64,000 nt of DNA from Jaltomata sinuosa (lineage: Eukaryota > Streptophyta > Magnoliopsida > Solanales > Solanaceae), in assembly GCA_003996215.1 (NCBI GenBank), contig QJPP01000447.1, positions 62,001-126,000 of the forward strand, written 5' to 3'. This document shows, piece by piece, positions 1 through 11,863 of the stretch (its first letter is position 1; each line of letters starts with the position of its first letter). The translations under genes and the position numbers were made by a program. The notes beneath the pieces are model-generated. The model searched no databases. It saw only the letters and a program-made list of their open reading frames with translations, and was not told the origin of the DNA.

Positions 1-157
1 ACTCGTGGAATCACCTTCAAAGAGGTACCAAGTCCTCTAAACTCCAAGAGTGGGTTCACGACCTATCAACCCATTCCATGACCCTTCCTTTCATTCGAAA
101 TCCCTGGGGATCAGAGGATCCTCAAGTCCTTAAGTCAGAACTATGAGTCAACAAGAC
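1..157. repeat. Fragment of an unidentified repeat, possibly LTR
   Basis: No reading frame of note is present. The first bases contain ACTCGTGGAA, and TTCACGACC follows at about 55. Both resemble the CCACGACTCGTGG-type words inside the TGTAACACC-type LTRs at 26035-26280 and 37250-37560, so this may be the edge of a related LTR. It joins the broken end of the G1 LTR at about 158. Identity is a guess from these short motifs. Confidence 0.3.
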
Positions 158-689
158 ATTGAACTTGTTCAATCAACAATAACTCCTCAATCAAACAAAG
201 AGACAAACAAATGAATCGACAAATGGATGACTCTAAAATTAATCAAGCAAAGAAGTTAACAAGCAATAAAAGGAATCCACCCCTAATCACTCAACTACAC
301 TATTAGGAATCCACCCAATAGTACTATTAGGAATCCACCCAATATATTTCTACAACTAGATTAGCTAATTGGGAATCCACCCAATACTACAAACTAGAGT
401 ATCAACTAGAAGCTTTCAAAGCAATTCAATATTCATCAAAATCTTATTAGCTAAGGAAAGGAAACTCCTATTTATAGATATTACATAAAGACCCAAAAGT
501 GACCTTGAAATATAGCCCAACATGGTCCCAATGCACTTGAGGTATGATGGGGTGTGCGTTTAGCACCTCAAAGAGTGCGAGTCAAACAGTGCTTCGCACA
601 CTTGAATCAGAAGCTCCTCTAAAGCCTTGTGCACTGGGGTGTACATTTAGCCCCTCAGAGAGTGCGGGTTTCACCTTTAAAACAGATCA
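158..689 (-). repeat. 3' LTR of gypsy element G1, end missing
   Basis: Read on the minus strand, this matches the LTR at 6398-7027 (plus strand) and the LTR piece at 12716-13068. The start is placed at GATCA (685-689), which gives a TGAT...ATCA LTR and follows a purine-rich stretch. The last ~125 bp of the LTR are missing at 158, where unrelated DNA begins. A minus-strand TATA box (CTATAAATAGG) lies at about 468-478. A cluster of CpG-rich imperfect repeats (GTGCG and TTAGCACCTC-type words) occupies about 545-670, just upstream of it. The repeated AATCCACCCAATA motif at 300-390 is a short internal duplication. Confidence 0.75.
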
Positions 690-1927
690 CTAGCAGCCTC
701 ATCTCCCCATGCAATCATCCATAAGTTATAGATCCTTGATCTACGCTCTTCAATGATCTACAATGCCTCTTTTTTCATGAATAGAGATTGTAAGGCTTGG
801 AGTTCTTTGGATTGGATCCTAGTGAATGGCCTCGTAGGAGATGTGTCGGGCGATATCATATCATCCTCCCCTTCTTGAAAAGGATTCATCCTCGAATCCA
901 TAACTTCACCTACAACACAAGAAGTTAGATCACTCACATTGAAAATATTGTGAACATTATACTCACATGGTAGATTGATCTTGTAGGTATTGTCGTTGAT
1001 CCTTTCAAGCACTTGGTATGGGCCATCATCCCTTGGACTCAACTTCCCCTTGCGGAGTTATGGAAATCTTTCCTTCCGAAAGTGGACCCAAACCCAATCA
1101 TTGGGTTGAAAGATCACTTTCTTCCTTCCATGGTTTTGTCGGAGAGCCACCTTGGAATTGTTCTTTTCCATGGCCTCCCTTACCTTGGTGTGAATCTTCA
1201 TCATATTCTTTGCCCTTTGCTTCACATATAAGCTCACAACAATATCAATAGACAAAGGGGTTAAGGATAATGGAATCAATGGGTTAAACCCATAACATAC
1301 TTCAAATGGAGTCATGCCAATAGTGGTGTGAAGAGACCGATTGTAAGCAAATTCAATCAAAGGCAAATGGTCCTCCCAAGAAGTTAGGGATCCTCTAATC
1401 ATACAACGAAGCATGCTCCCAAGTGTCCTATTGAGTACTTCAGTTTGACCATCCGTTTAAGGATGAAAAGAAGTAGAAAACATGAGATTGGTACCAAGCG
1501 TACCCCATAGACTCTACCAAAAATGGTTAAGAAACTTGGAGTCCTTATCACTAAAAATAGTGCGATGTACTCCATGCAATTTAAGAACATGATTAACAAA
1601 CAAGGATGCAACATGAGATGCATCATCACATTTATGGCATGGAATAAAGTGAGACATTTTTGAGAATCTATCCACTAACACAAATATACTATCATGACCT
1701 CTTTTTGTTCTTGGAAGTCCCAACATGAAATCCATAGAAATGTTCATCCAAGGACCAAGAGTGGTAGGGAGAGGCGTGTACATACCTTGGGGCCGAGTCT
1801 TGGACTTGGCTTGCTTGCATTCAAGGAATTGTCCACAAAGCTTCTCCATATCATGCTTCATCCTTGGCCAATAAAATTGCTCCATGAGAATGTCAAGTGT
1901 CTTGGTAACACAAAAATGTTCCATCAT
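690..1927 (-). pseudogene. Integrase and C-terminal region of gypsy element G1
   Basis: The minus strand encodes the integrase part of a Ty3/gypsy polyprotein. The zinc-binding end, with YWPRMKHDMEKLCGQ, lies near 1870-1810. The core starts with ISMDFMLGLP near 1745, and a degraded SDKDSKF follows near 1545. Then come NRSLHTTIGMTPFEVCYG (~1340-1290) and a C-terminal stretch with VWVHFRKERFP and DGPYQVLERINDNTYK. The frame ends with NPFQEGEDD and MKKEAL. In this copy a stop follows at 758; in the plus-strand relative the frame continues a few codons into the LTR. The reading is broken between 1414 and 1514 and again near 1050. The C-terminal style fits the CRM-type chromoviruses, but that placement is from memory, not alignment. 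The copy is non-functional. Confidence 0.8.
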
Positions 1928-1957
1928 TCCACCACTATGAGCTTCTTTGAGTAAGAG

Positions 1958-3617
1958 CTACCTCCATGAACTCATAGGAACACACACCTTGTTATCCTTG
2001 AACAAATAACCATCAATCATTTGGAAACGTTCCACCCGCTTCCCTTGGCCAAGTTCATCACAAATCTCCTTGAAGTCGGAGTCCTTAGAGTAGAACTCCT
2101 TTAAGTTTTCAAAGACCATCATTCTAGAAGTCAAGGTGTTAACCAATACGAACCTTCTAGACAAAGCATCGGCAACTACATTTTCTTTCCCTTGCTTATA
2201 GTGGATCACATAAGGAAATGTTTCAATAAACTCCACCCACTTAGCATGGCTCTTTTCAACTTTGATTGACTCTTTAGATGCTTCAAGGACTCATGATCCA
2301 TCCTTATCATAAACTCTTTGTGCCATAGATAGTGTTGCCATTGAGCCAACACCCGCACAAGTACATACAACTCTTTATCATATGTTGAGTTGTTCAATTA
2401 GGCCCCCTTTAGCTTTTCACTAAAGTAGGTCAATTACTTTCCTTCTCGCATCAATACTCCACCAATGCCAACACCCAAAGCATCACACCCGATTTCAAAA
2501 ACTTTATCAAAGTCGGGTAGTTACAACAAAGGAGAAGTGCTGCACATAGACATTAACTCTTGAAAGGATTTCTCTTGAACATCTCCCCAAATAAAGGGTG
2601 TGTCCTTCTTGATCAATTCGGTTAGAGGGGAAGCAATAGTGCTAAAAACTTTCACAAAGCGTCGATAGAAACTTGCCAACCCATGGAAACTTCTCACTTC
2701 AGTTTCATTAGTAGGAGTTGGCCAAGATCTAATAGACTCAACCTTTTATTCATCCACCTCTACACCATTGGCACTCACCACGAACCCTAAGAATACCACC
2801 TTCTCCACATAAAATGAACTCTTTTTTATATTTGCAAAGAGCCTCTCATGTAGTAGGACATCAAATACTTGCCTCAAATGGCAACATGCTCTTCAATGGT
2901 TCTACTATAGACAAGTATGTCATCAAAATAAATGACAACAAACTTATTGATGAAGGGCTTCAACACATGGTTCATCAACCTCATGAAAGTGCTAGGGTCA
3001 TTAATAAAACCAAAAGGCATAACTAGCCACTCATATAAACCAAACTTGGTTTTGAAGGCCGTCTTCCATTCATCAACTGAGTTCATATGAATTTGATGAT
3101 AGCCACTTCAAACATCAATATTTGAAAATACACTTGAGCCACAAAGCTCATCAAGCATGTCATCAAGTCTAGGATCAGGATGTTGATACTTCACCGTTAT
3201 TTTGTTGATGGATCTACGATCAATACACATCCTCCAAGTGCCATACTTTTTAGGAACAAGGATAACCAGTAAGGCACAAGGGCTAAGACTTTCTTTGACA
3301 AGTCCCTTTTCAAGGAGTTTATCAATTTGACATTGTAACTCCTTAGTCTCCTACGAATTGCTTCTATATACCGGACTGTTTGGAATTTGAGATCCGGGCA
3401 CAAAATCAATTTTATGCTCAATACCTCTCAAGGGTGGCAATCTATCGGGCATCTCTTCGGGAAATAAACCCTCATATTCTTGCAAAAGAGATGATACTAT
3501 ACTAGAAAAAGCGCTAGTATCTTGGTTGGCATGCAACAATAGGTCCTTGTTGACAAGGCACACTAGGAAGCATTCCTCATCAACACCTTTCAAACAATTA
3601 CTTGGCTCAGCTATCAT
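1958..3617 (-). pseudogene. Reverse transcriptase and RNase H of G1
   Basis: The N-terminal RT leader (GLFPEEMPDRLPPLRGIEHKID) is at 3470-3400. The core contains MPFGFINDPSTFMRLMN (~3020-2970) and the catalytic YFDDILVYS box (~2936-2906), which keeps both Asp residues. The RNase H region follows, with DKELYVLVRVLAQWQHYLW (~2390-2330) and the ADALSRR end (~2175). At least four frame breaks or stops separate these segments: around 3350, 3110, 2820 and 2400. The order PR-RT-RH-IN is that of Ty3/gypsy. G2 at 7920-9300 is the close relative and is broken at different places, so the two copies decayed independently. Confidence 0.82.
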
Positions 3618-4524
3618 CCTCTACAAATCTCATTTTCTCCTGGAGTTCTTTCATGATCCGGTAATCTTCACTAACCTGGTAGGGAGTTAAAGGAGCAAGA
3701 GAGAACTTTCGACCACCAAATACAAAAGAATACTTGTTGGTTCTCCCTTGATGTACAACATCTCTATCAAATTGCCAAGGTCTTCTAAGCAATATATGAC
3801 AAGCAAGCATAGGTACAATATCACAAAGAACTTCATCTTGATATTTGCCAATGCTAAATTTAATACTTACTTTCTTGAGGACCTTCATTCCACTGCTTTC
3901 ATTGATCCATTGGAGCTTGTAAGGGCTAGGATGCTTCTTGGTAGGAAGTTGCAATCATTCCACAAAAGTGTCATTCACAACATTAGTACGCCTCCCGCTA
4001 AAAATGATCAGGACACAAATCTTGTCTAAGATATTGCATCTAGCATGAAACAAGTTTTCCCGGTTATCAAGCTCCTCTTTAGCAATAGCACCCATAATCT
4101 GCCTCACAACACAAGACAAATTAATGTTCAAGGGCAACTGCTCATCATTATCACACTCTAGAGGCAATCTTGCATTCACAAGCATAGCAAAGTTTGGCCT
4201 CTCTTCTATCCTCTCATCATAATTCAAAGTTATTTCATCATCATCATCTTTGGGTTCTTCATATCCATTCTCTTCACCACACTCTTCATCTTCTTCGTTG
4301 TGGTACCCATCTTTGTAAGCCACAATGGTTCTTCGGTTGGGACATTCACTAGCAATGTGTCCCCTTTCTTGAAATCTAAAACATTGAACAGTGGAAGGAC
4401 GAGGAAATATAGGTTTCGATTGATTACCTTCCTTATCCTTGACATTCCACTTTGGCTTATCAACTTTAGCTTGAGTAGCTCGACCAATCACTTTGTGTAC
4501 ACCCGAGTGGTAGAAGACTTCCAC
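3607..4524 (-). pseudogene. gag zinc knuckle and protease region of G1
   Basis: A gag zinc knuckle is visible near 4400-4350 as CFRFQERGHIASEC. The second cysteine of the CX2CX4HX4C pattern is replaced by Phe; G2 keeps it (CFRCQERGHI), though its knuckle is cut by a stop. An acidic stretch follows (4300-4215). The protease-like part ends with DIVPMLACHILLRRPWQFDRD (~3840-3780), typical of the C-terminal half of retroviral-type aspartic proteases; I do not see an intact D-S/T-G active site. A stop separates 3954 from 3955. Confidence 0.7.
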
Positions 4525-4652
4525 TTGTCATTGTTTTTGTTCCATGAGAAAGTTGTAGTACCCTTGGCTTTGAATGACTTCTCATCTTTCAAGTCAATCT
4601 CTACCTTGGTAGCATCATGATAGGCTTCCTACAAGCTAGTATAGTGTTTGAG

Positions 4653-5651
4653 TCACCTTGCCATTGAGATGTCTTGCTTCAAGTTATTGACAAATTGTAT
4701 CACTATGTTCAATACCGGTTCTTCAAGCTTAGACTTCAATCTCAAGCTTTTAAACTCATCATAATACTCTTCAACACTTTTGGTACCTTGTCGAAGGAGG
4801 TACACCTTCTTGATAACTTCTTGATGATAGGTAGGTGTAACACACCTCACTTCCATAAGGGCTACCAACTCTTGCCATGTATGCAAATCATAAATGAGAT
4901 CTCGGGATCTTTCTCTCAGCTTGTACTCCCACCATGTGGATACATATCTCTCAAATTGAGTAAGGGCATATTTGGCTTTCATGGCATCCAAAATATTGTT
5001 GATGAAGAATATCCGCTCACTTTTTATCCGCCATTCAAGGAATTATTTCGTATCACAACTACTTTTGAAGGTTGGAAGAGTAACCTTGATGGTGTTAAAA
5101 ACTCCATTCATGGTCACCATGATGTCCTTGTTAATAGCCATACCTATCATCATTATGACCACCATATATATCGCCTCGATACTCATATTTATCACTATTG
5201 CGATCATCAAACCATTCACCTCGATATCCATTCCCTTGCAATATTGCACCTTGATTCCGACCATAACCTCCATATTGTACCCTATCATAGGTGCATCATA
5301 ACCTTGTCGACCACCATATTGAGGACCATCATAATTCTGGTTAACATTGATTCCCTCAAACTCTTTAATGAGTAGGTTGGGGTGGTTATCCTGGTAAGGT
5401 TCTTGGTTTTGGTTATGTGGTACATGCAAGTTAGCATGTGATGCATTTCAAAGTGGAGCTTGGTTTTGGTTTGCTACAAAAGGACGTTCCTCTTGTAGCG
5501 AGTAATTTGGATTAGTGGGGCTTTGTCTAACATTATTCAGATAGTTAGACATTTGTAAAGGAGGTTGTTGGTTATGTGGAGTGGAGCTTCGGTTGTTTCG
5601 GGGGTTGCATAACACTCATTCATGCTTCGAGGTAATAGTCATTGAGGAACT
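4653..5651 (-). pseudogene. gag of G1 (N-terminal and core domain)
   Basis: The retrotransposon gag core is at 4991-4653, with ALTQFERYVSTWWEYKL and GTKSVEEYYDEFKSL. Upstream (5430-5043) is an Asn/Gln/Tyr/Gly-rich stretch (NQNQEPYQDNHPN, YDGPQYGGRQGYD). The two are separated by stops and frame changes. At about 5651 similarity to the G2 gag (11583-11603) stops abruptly and an inverted fragment begins, so the gag start and 5' LTR of G1 are missing. Confidence 0.75.
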
Positions 5652-6397
5652 CCAAGTTTTTTGTGATAGGGACTCCAATTTTTTAGTGATAGGGAAGTCC
5701 CCAACATCTTGGGAGGACCGTTTGCCTTTGATTGAATTTTCTTACAATCGGTCTCTTCACACCTCTATTGGCATGAATCCATTTGAAGTATGTTATGGGT
5801 TTAACCCATTGATTCCATTATCCTTAACCCCTTTGTCTAGTGATATTTTTGTGAGATTAGATGTGAAGCAAAGGGCAAAAGAGATGATGAAGATTCACAC
5901 CAAGGTTAGGGAGGCCATGGAAAAGAACAATTCCAAGGTGGCTCTCCAACAAAACCATGGAAGGAAGAAAGTGATCTTTCAACCCAATGATTGGGTTTGG
6001 GTCCACTTTCAGAAGGAAAGATTTCCATAACTCCACAAAGGGAAGTTGATTCCAAGGGGTGATGGCCCATGCCAAGTGCGTGAAAGAATCAACGACAATG
6101 CCTACAAGATCGATCTACCATGTGAGTATAATGTTCATAATATTTTCAATGTGAGTGATCTAACTTCTGGTGTTGTAGGTGAAGCTATGGATTCGAGGAT
6201 GAATCCTTTTCAAGAAGGGGAGGATGATATGATATCGCCTGGCACATCTCCTACAGGATATTCACTAGGAGTCAAGCCAAAGAACTTCAAGCCTTACAAG
6301 CTCTATTCATGAAAAAAGAGGCATTGGAGATCATTGAAGAGCGTAGATCAAGGATCTATAACTTATGGATGAGTACATAGGTAGATGAGGCTGCCAG
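5652..6397 (+). pseudogene. Inverted integrase C-terminal fragment (G1b)
   Basis: The plus-strand frame holds NRSLHTSIGMNPFEVCYG (5747-5800), VWVHFQKERFP (~5998-6030), DGPCQVRERINDNAYK and NPFQEGEDD. This is the same protein region as 1414-758, but on the opposite strand. The first 50 bp contain two near-copies of a GTGATAGGGA-bearing stretch (about 5660-5700). They derive from the SDRDSKF part of the integrase, followed by a jump over about 60 codons, so the left end is a rearranged breakpoint. The frame is broken at 6030. After MKKEAL it continues further than in G1 and runs to a stop just past the LTR start. Confidence 0.75.
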
Positions 6398-7027
6398 TGA
6401 TCTATTTTGAAGGTGCAACCCGCACTCTCTGAGGGGCTAAACGTACACCCCATCACACAAGGCTTTAGAGGAGCTTCTGATTCAAGTGTGTGAAGCACTA
6501 TTCGACCCGCACTCTTTGAGGTGCTAAACGCACACCCCATCGCACCTCAAGTGCATTCAGCCCATGTTGGGCTATCTTTTAAGGTCACTTTTGGGTCTTT
6601 ATGTAATATCTATAAATAGGAGTTTCCTTTCCTTAGCTAATAAGATTTTGATGAATATTGAATTGCTTTGAAAGCTTCTAGTTAATACTCTAGTTTGTAG
6701 TATTGGGTGGATTCCCAATTAGCTAATCTCGTTGTAGAAATCTATTGGGTAGATTCCTAATAGTGTAGTTGAGTGATTAGGAGTGGATTCCTTTGATTGC
6801 TTGTTAACTTCTTTGCTTGCTTATCTTAGAGTCATCCATTTGTGGATTCATTTGTTTGTCTCTTTGTTTGATTGAGGAGTTATTATTGATTGAACAAGTT
6901 CAATTGGGAGGTGAGGGTATAAATTCCCTTATTTCTCATAAACATGGTTAATTTGCTTTAGTTCACATATCTTTTGCTTATTTAAGCATTTGGATTTCGA
7001 TTAGTCTCCCTAATCGAGATCTTATCA
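6398..7027 (+). repeat. LTR of gypsy family 1, full length (G1b)
   Basis: This is the only full-length LTR of this family in the window. It begins TGATCTATTTTG and ends GATCTTATCA. It carries a CpG-rich near-palindrome cluster at 6415-6545 and a clear TATA box (TATAAATAGG) at 6611-6620. The same 3' end precedes the primer site of G2, which confirms it. Immediately after 7027 the sequence enters the G2 integrase on the opposite strand. Confidence 0.8.
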
Positions 7028-7925
7028 CCTTCCGAAAGTTAACCCAAACCCAATCATTGGGTTGATAAATCACTTTCTTACTTCCATGATTTTGCCGGAG
7101 AGCCACCTTGGAGTTGTTCTTTTCTATGGCCTCCCTTAGCTTTGTGTGAATCTTCATCATCTCCTTCGCCCTTCGATTTGCATCTAAGCTCACAACAATA
7201 TCACTAGACAAAGGGGTTAAAGATAATGGAATTAATGGGTTGAACCCATAACACACTTCAAACGGAGTCATGCCAATAGAGGAGTGAAGAGACCGATTGT
7301 AAGAAAATTCAATCAAAGTTAAATAGTCCTCTCAAGAAGTTGGGGATCCTCTAATCATACAATGAAACATTCTCCCAAGAGTCCTATTAACTACTTCGGT
7401 TTGACCATCCATTTGAGGATGACAAGAAGTAGAAAACATGAGTTTGGTACCAAGTGTACCCCATAGACTCTTCCAAAAATGGCTAAGAAACTTAGAGTCC
7501 CTATCACTAACAATAGTTCGAGGTACTCCATGCAATTTAAGCACATGACTCACAAATAAAGATGCAACATGAGATGCATCATTACATTTATGTCATGGAA
7601 TAAAATGAGACATTTTAGAGAATCGATCCACTACCACAAATATACCATCATGCCCTCTTTTGGTTCCTGGTAGTCCCAACAAAAAAATCATAGAAATGTT
7701 CATCCAATGACCAAGAGGGGTAGGGAAAGGTATGTACATACCTTGCGGCCAAGTCTTGGGCTTGGATTCCTTGCATTCGAGGCATTGTCCACAAAGCTTC
7801 TCCACATCATGTTTCATCCTTCACCAATAGAATTGTTCCATGAGAATGTCAAGTGTATTGGTAACACCAAAGTGTCCCATCATTCCACCACTATGAGCTT
7901 CTTTGAGCAAGATCTCCTTCTATAA
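7028..7925 (-). pseudogene. Integrase of gypsy element G2, 3'-truncated
   Basis: Minus-strand segments show KHDVEKLCGQCLECK (zinc-binding end, ~7815-7770), ISMIFLLGLPGTKRGHD, VSDRDSKFLSHFW (~7510-7470), CHPQMDGQTEVVNRTLG and IGMTPFEVCYGFNPLIP (~7270-7220). The catalytic first Asp of the DFLLGLP-type motif reads Ile here. The sequence stops at 7028, inside the C-terminal WVNFRKV part, where the plus-strand LTR abuts it. The integrase tail and 3' LTR of G2 are therefore absent at this junction. Stops and frame changes occur at about 7332, 7560 and 7590. Confidence 0.78.
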
Positions 7926-9309
7926 ACTCATAGGAACACACACTTTGCCATCCTTGAACAAATAACCACCAATCATTTGAAAACGTTCCACACGCTTCCC
8001 TTGAACTTCATCATAAACCTCCTTGAAGTCGGAGTCCTTAGAATAGAACTCCTTTAAGCTTTCAAAACCTATCATTCTATAAGTCAAGGTGTTAACCAAT
8101 ACGAACCTTCTAGACAAAGCATCGGCAACCACATTCTCCTTTCCTTGCTTATAGTAGATCACATAAGGAAATGTTTTGATAAACTCCACCCACTTAGCAT
8201 GGTGCTTGTTTAACTTGGATTGGCTCTTTAGATGCTTTGAGGACTTATGATCCATCCTTATCACAAACTCTTTGTACCATAGATAGTATTGGTAATGAGC
8301 CAACACCCGCACAAGTGCATACAACTCCTTATCATATATTGAATAATTCAATGAGGCTCCTTTTAGCTTTTCACTAAAGTAGGCCAAAGGCTTTCCTTCT
8401 TGCATCAACACCCCACCAATGCCAACACTCGAAGCATCTCACTCAATATCAAGGCTTTATCAAAGTTGGGTAATTGCAACAAAGGAGAAGTGCTCAACGT
8501 AGGCTTCAATTCTTGAAAGGCTTTCTCTTGAACATCTCCCCAAATAAAGGGTGTGTCCTTCTTGATCAATTTGGTTATAGGGGAAGCAATAGTGTTAAAT
8601 CCCTTCACAAAGCATCAATAGAAACTTGCCAACCCATGGAAACTCCTTACTTTGGTTGCATTAGTAGGAGTTGGCCAAGATCCAATATACTCAACCTTTT
8701 CTCCATCCACCTCTACACCTTTGGCACTCACCACGAACCCAAAGAATACTACCTTCTCCATACAATTGGTCAACACGCTCCTCAATGGTTCTACTATACA
8801 CAAGTATGTCATCAAAATAAAGGACAACAAACTTATTGATGAAGGGCTTCAACACATGGTTCATCAACCTCATGAAAGTGCTAGGGACATTAGTCAAACC
8901 GAAAGGCATAACTAGCCACTCATACAAATAAAACTTGGTTTTGAAGGTCGTCTTCCATTCATCACCCGGGTTTATATGAATTTTGTGATAACCACTTCAA
9001 AGATCAATAATCAAAAATACACTCGAGCCACAAAGATCATCAAGCATGTCATCAAGTCTAGGAATAGGATGTCGATACTGCACTATTTTTTTTTTATGGC
9101 TCTACAATCAATACACATCCTCCAAGTGCCATCCTTTTTGGGAACAAGGATAACTTGTACAACACAAGGACTAAGACTTTCTTTGACAAGTCCCTTTTCA
9201 AGGAGTACATCAATTTACCTTTGTAACTCCTTAGTCTCCTCCGGATTGCTTCTATATGCTGGATGATTTGGAATTTGAGATCTGGACAGAAAATCAATTT
9301 GATGCTCAA
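7920..9309 (-). pseudogene. Reverse transcriptase and RNase H of G2
   Basis: The RT motifs MPFGLTNVPSTFMRLMNHVL and YFDDILVYS (~8820-8789) are intact. RNase H has EKLKGASLNYSIYDKELYAL and YKQGKENVVADALSRRF at 8350-8100, in one 163-codon frame. Frame breaks lie near 9094, 8930, 8690 and 8405. Relative to G1 there is an internal deletion between the YFDD block and the thumb (around 8760-8790). Confidence 0.8.
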
Positions 9310-10837
9310 TACTCCTCAAGGGTGGCAATCCATTGGGCATCTCTTTGGGAAATAAACCCTTATATTCTTGCAAAATACATGATACTATACTAAGCAAAGT
9401 GCTAGTATCATGGTTGGCATGCAATAATAGATCCTTGTTGACAAGGCACACTAGGAAGCGTTCCTCATCAACACCTTTCAAACAATTTCTTGGCTTAGCT
9501 ATCATGCACATCTTGTTCTTTTTTTTAGTCAATACATCTCCCTTTTCTTGCACACATGTAGAGCTTGTACTAACATTCTCTACCAATTTCATTTTTTCCC
9601 AAAGCTCCTTCATGATCCAATAATTTTCACTAACTTGATAGGGAGTTAAAGGAGAAAGAGAGAACTTTTTACCACCAAATACAAAAGAATACTTATTGGT
9701 TCTCCCTTGATGTAAAACATCTCTATCAAATTGACAAGGTCTTCCAAGCAATATGTGAAAAGCAAGCATAGGTACAATATCACAAAGAACTTCATCTTGA
9801 TATTTACCAATGCTAAATTTGATAATTACTTGCTTGAGGACCTTTATTTCACCGCATTCATTGAGCCATTGGAGCTTGTAAGGACTAGGATGCTTCTTAG
9901 TGGGAAGTTGCATTCATTTCACTAATGTGTCACTCACAACATTAGTACAACTCGCGCTATTAATGATCAAGGCACAAATCTTGCACCTAGCATAAAACAA
10001 GTTCTTTTGTTGATCAAGCTACTCTTTAGCAATAGCTCCCATAATACATCTCACAACACAAGACAAATTCATGTTCAAGGACAATGGCTCATCATCATCA
10101 TATTATAGAGGTAATCTCGCATTAATAAACATAGCAAAGTTCAGCCTCTGTTCTATCCTCTCATCATCATCATTCAAAGGTGTCTCATCATCATCACCTT
10201 TAGGTTCTTTATCTCTACTCTCTTCACCATACTCCTCATCTTCTTTGGTATGGTACCCATCCTTGTAAGCCACAATTGTTCTCTTGTTGGGACACTAACT
10301 ATCAATGTGCCCCCTTTCTTGACATCTAAAACATTGAACAGTAAAAGGGCGATGAAAGATAGGTTTTGATTGATTACGTTCCTTAGCCTTGTCATTCCAC
10401 TTTGGCTTATAAACTTTGGCTTGAGTAGCTTGACCACTACCCTTTGTGTACTCTCGAGTGGTAGAAGACTTACACTTGTCATTGTTTTTGTTCCATGAGA
10501 AAGTTGTAGTACCCTTGGGTTTGAATGAATTCTCATCTTTCAAGTCAATCTCTACCTTGGTAGCATCATGATAGGCTTCCTCCAAGATAGTATAGTGTTT
10601 GAGTCACCTCACCTTTGAGATGTCTTGATTCAAGTTGGTGACAAATTGTATCACCATGTTCAATACCGATTTTTCAAGCTTAGACTTCAATCTCAAGCTT
10701 TTAAACTCATCATAATATTCTTCAACACTTTTGGTACCTTGTTGAAGGAGGTACACCTTCTTGATAACTTCTTGATGATAGGTAGGTGTAACACACCTCA
10801 CTTCCATAAGGGCTACCAACTCTTGCCATGTAGGCAA
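9215..10837 (-). pseudogene. gag core, zinc knuckle and protease of G2
   Basis: The gag core (10837-10604) has GTKSVEEYYDEFKSLRLKS. The zinc knuckle CFRCQERGHIDS near 10345-10310 keeps both N-terminal cysteines but is followed by a stop. The protease-to-RT linker is one long frame (9913-9215, 232 codons) with DIVPMLAFHILLGRPCQFDRD and GLFPKEMPNGLPPL. It is the longest uninterrupted piece of this family in the window. Confidence 0.78.
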
Positions 10838-11080
10838 ATCATAAACGAGATCTCGGGCTCATTATCTCACCTTGGACTACCACTGTGTGTATACATATCT
10901 CTCAAATTGAGTAAGGGCATATTTGGCTTTCATGGCATCCGAAATATTGTTGGTCAAGAATATCCGCTCACTTTGTATCCGCCATTCAAGGAATTCTTCC
11001 GAATCACTACTACTTTTAAAGGTTGGAAGAGTAACCTTGATGGTGTTCAAACTCCATTCATGGTCACCATGATGTCCTTG

Positions 11081-11863
11081 TCAATAGCCATACCTATCAT
11101 CATTATGGCCACCATATCTATCACCTCGATACTCATATTGATCACTATTGCGATCATCAAACCATTCACCTCGATCTCTATTCCCTTGCAATCTTGCACC
11201 TTGATTCCGACCATAACCTCCATATTGTACCCTATCTCTCGGTGCATTATAACCTTGTCGACCACCATATTGAGGACCATCATAATTCTGGTTAACATTG
11301 ATTCCCTCAAACTCTTCAAAGAATGGGTTGTGGTGGTTATCTTGGTAAGGTTCTTGATTTTGGTTATGTGGTACATGCAAGTTAGCATGTGATGAATTTC
11401 GAAGTGGAGCTTGGTTTTGGTTTGCTACAAAAGGACGTTCCTCTTGTAGCGGGTAATTTGGATGAGTGGGGCTTTGTCTAACATTGTTCGGATAGTTAGA
11501 CATTTGGAAAGGAGGTTATTGGTTATGTGGAGTGGAGCTTTGGTTATTTCGGGGCTTGCATAACTCTCATTCATTCCCCAGGGTAATAGTCATTGAGGAA
11601 CTTGTGTTCCTATTTGCTCCCGATCCATGAGTGGTATGAGGTGAGTCCTCCCAATTAGGACTCTCAACAATCACCATCCGATCCTCCATATGATCCATCC
11701 TTCCATTCATGATAGCTAGACCTCCCGTTAAGTCCTCTATCTTCCCATTTATGTCCGCCATTTGCTTAGTGATTGAGGCAAAGGCTACCTCCATGTTAAA
11801 GGACCCATGTCCCTCATAAGAATTATCAATTGCTTTTGACATCGTACCTGCAAAATTCAACAA
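11081..11863 (-). pseudogene. gag N-terminal region of G2
   Basis: The likely gag start is the Met in MSKAIDNSYEGHGSFN near 11842. A predicted coiled region follows (ADINGKIEDLTGGLAIMNGR), then a stop at 11567, then an Asn/Gln/Tyr/Gly-rich tract (11503-11081: NQNQEPYQDNHHN, YDGPQYGGRQGYN). The tract may represent a low-complexity RNA-binding-like region; its function is unknown. The segment is interrupted by a stop and frame shift. Confidence 0.65.

Noticed and set aside
4674..5375. Plus-strand frame of 233 codons, with a similar one at 10625-11392
   Set aside because: Both are antisense shadows of the gag genes of G1 and G2. His/Ile/Thr-rich composition and conservation come from the sense frame.
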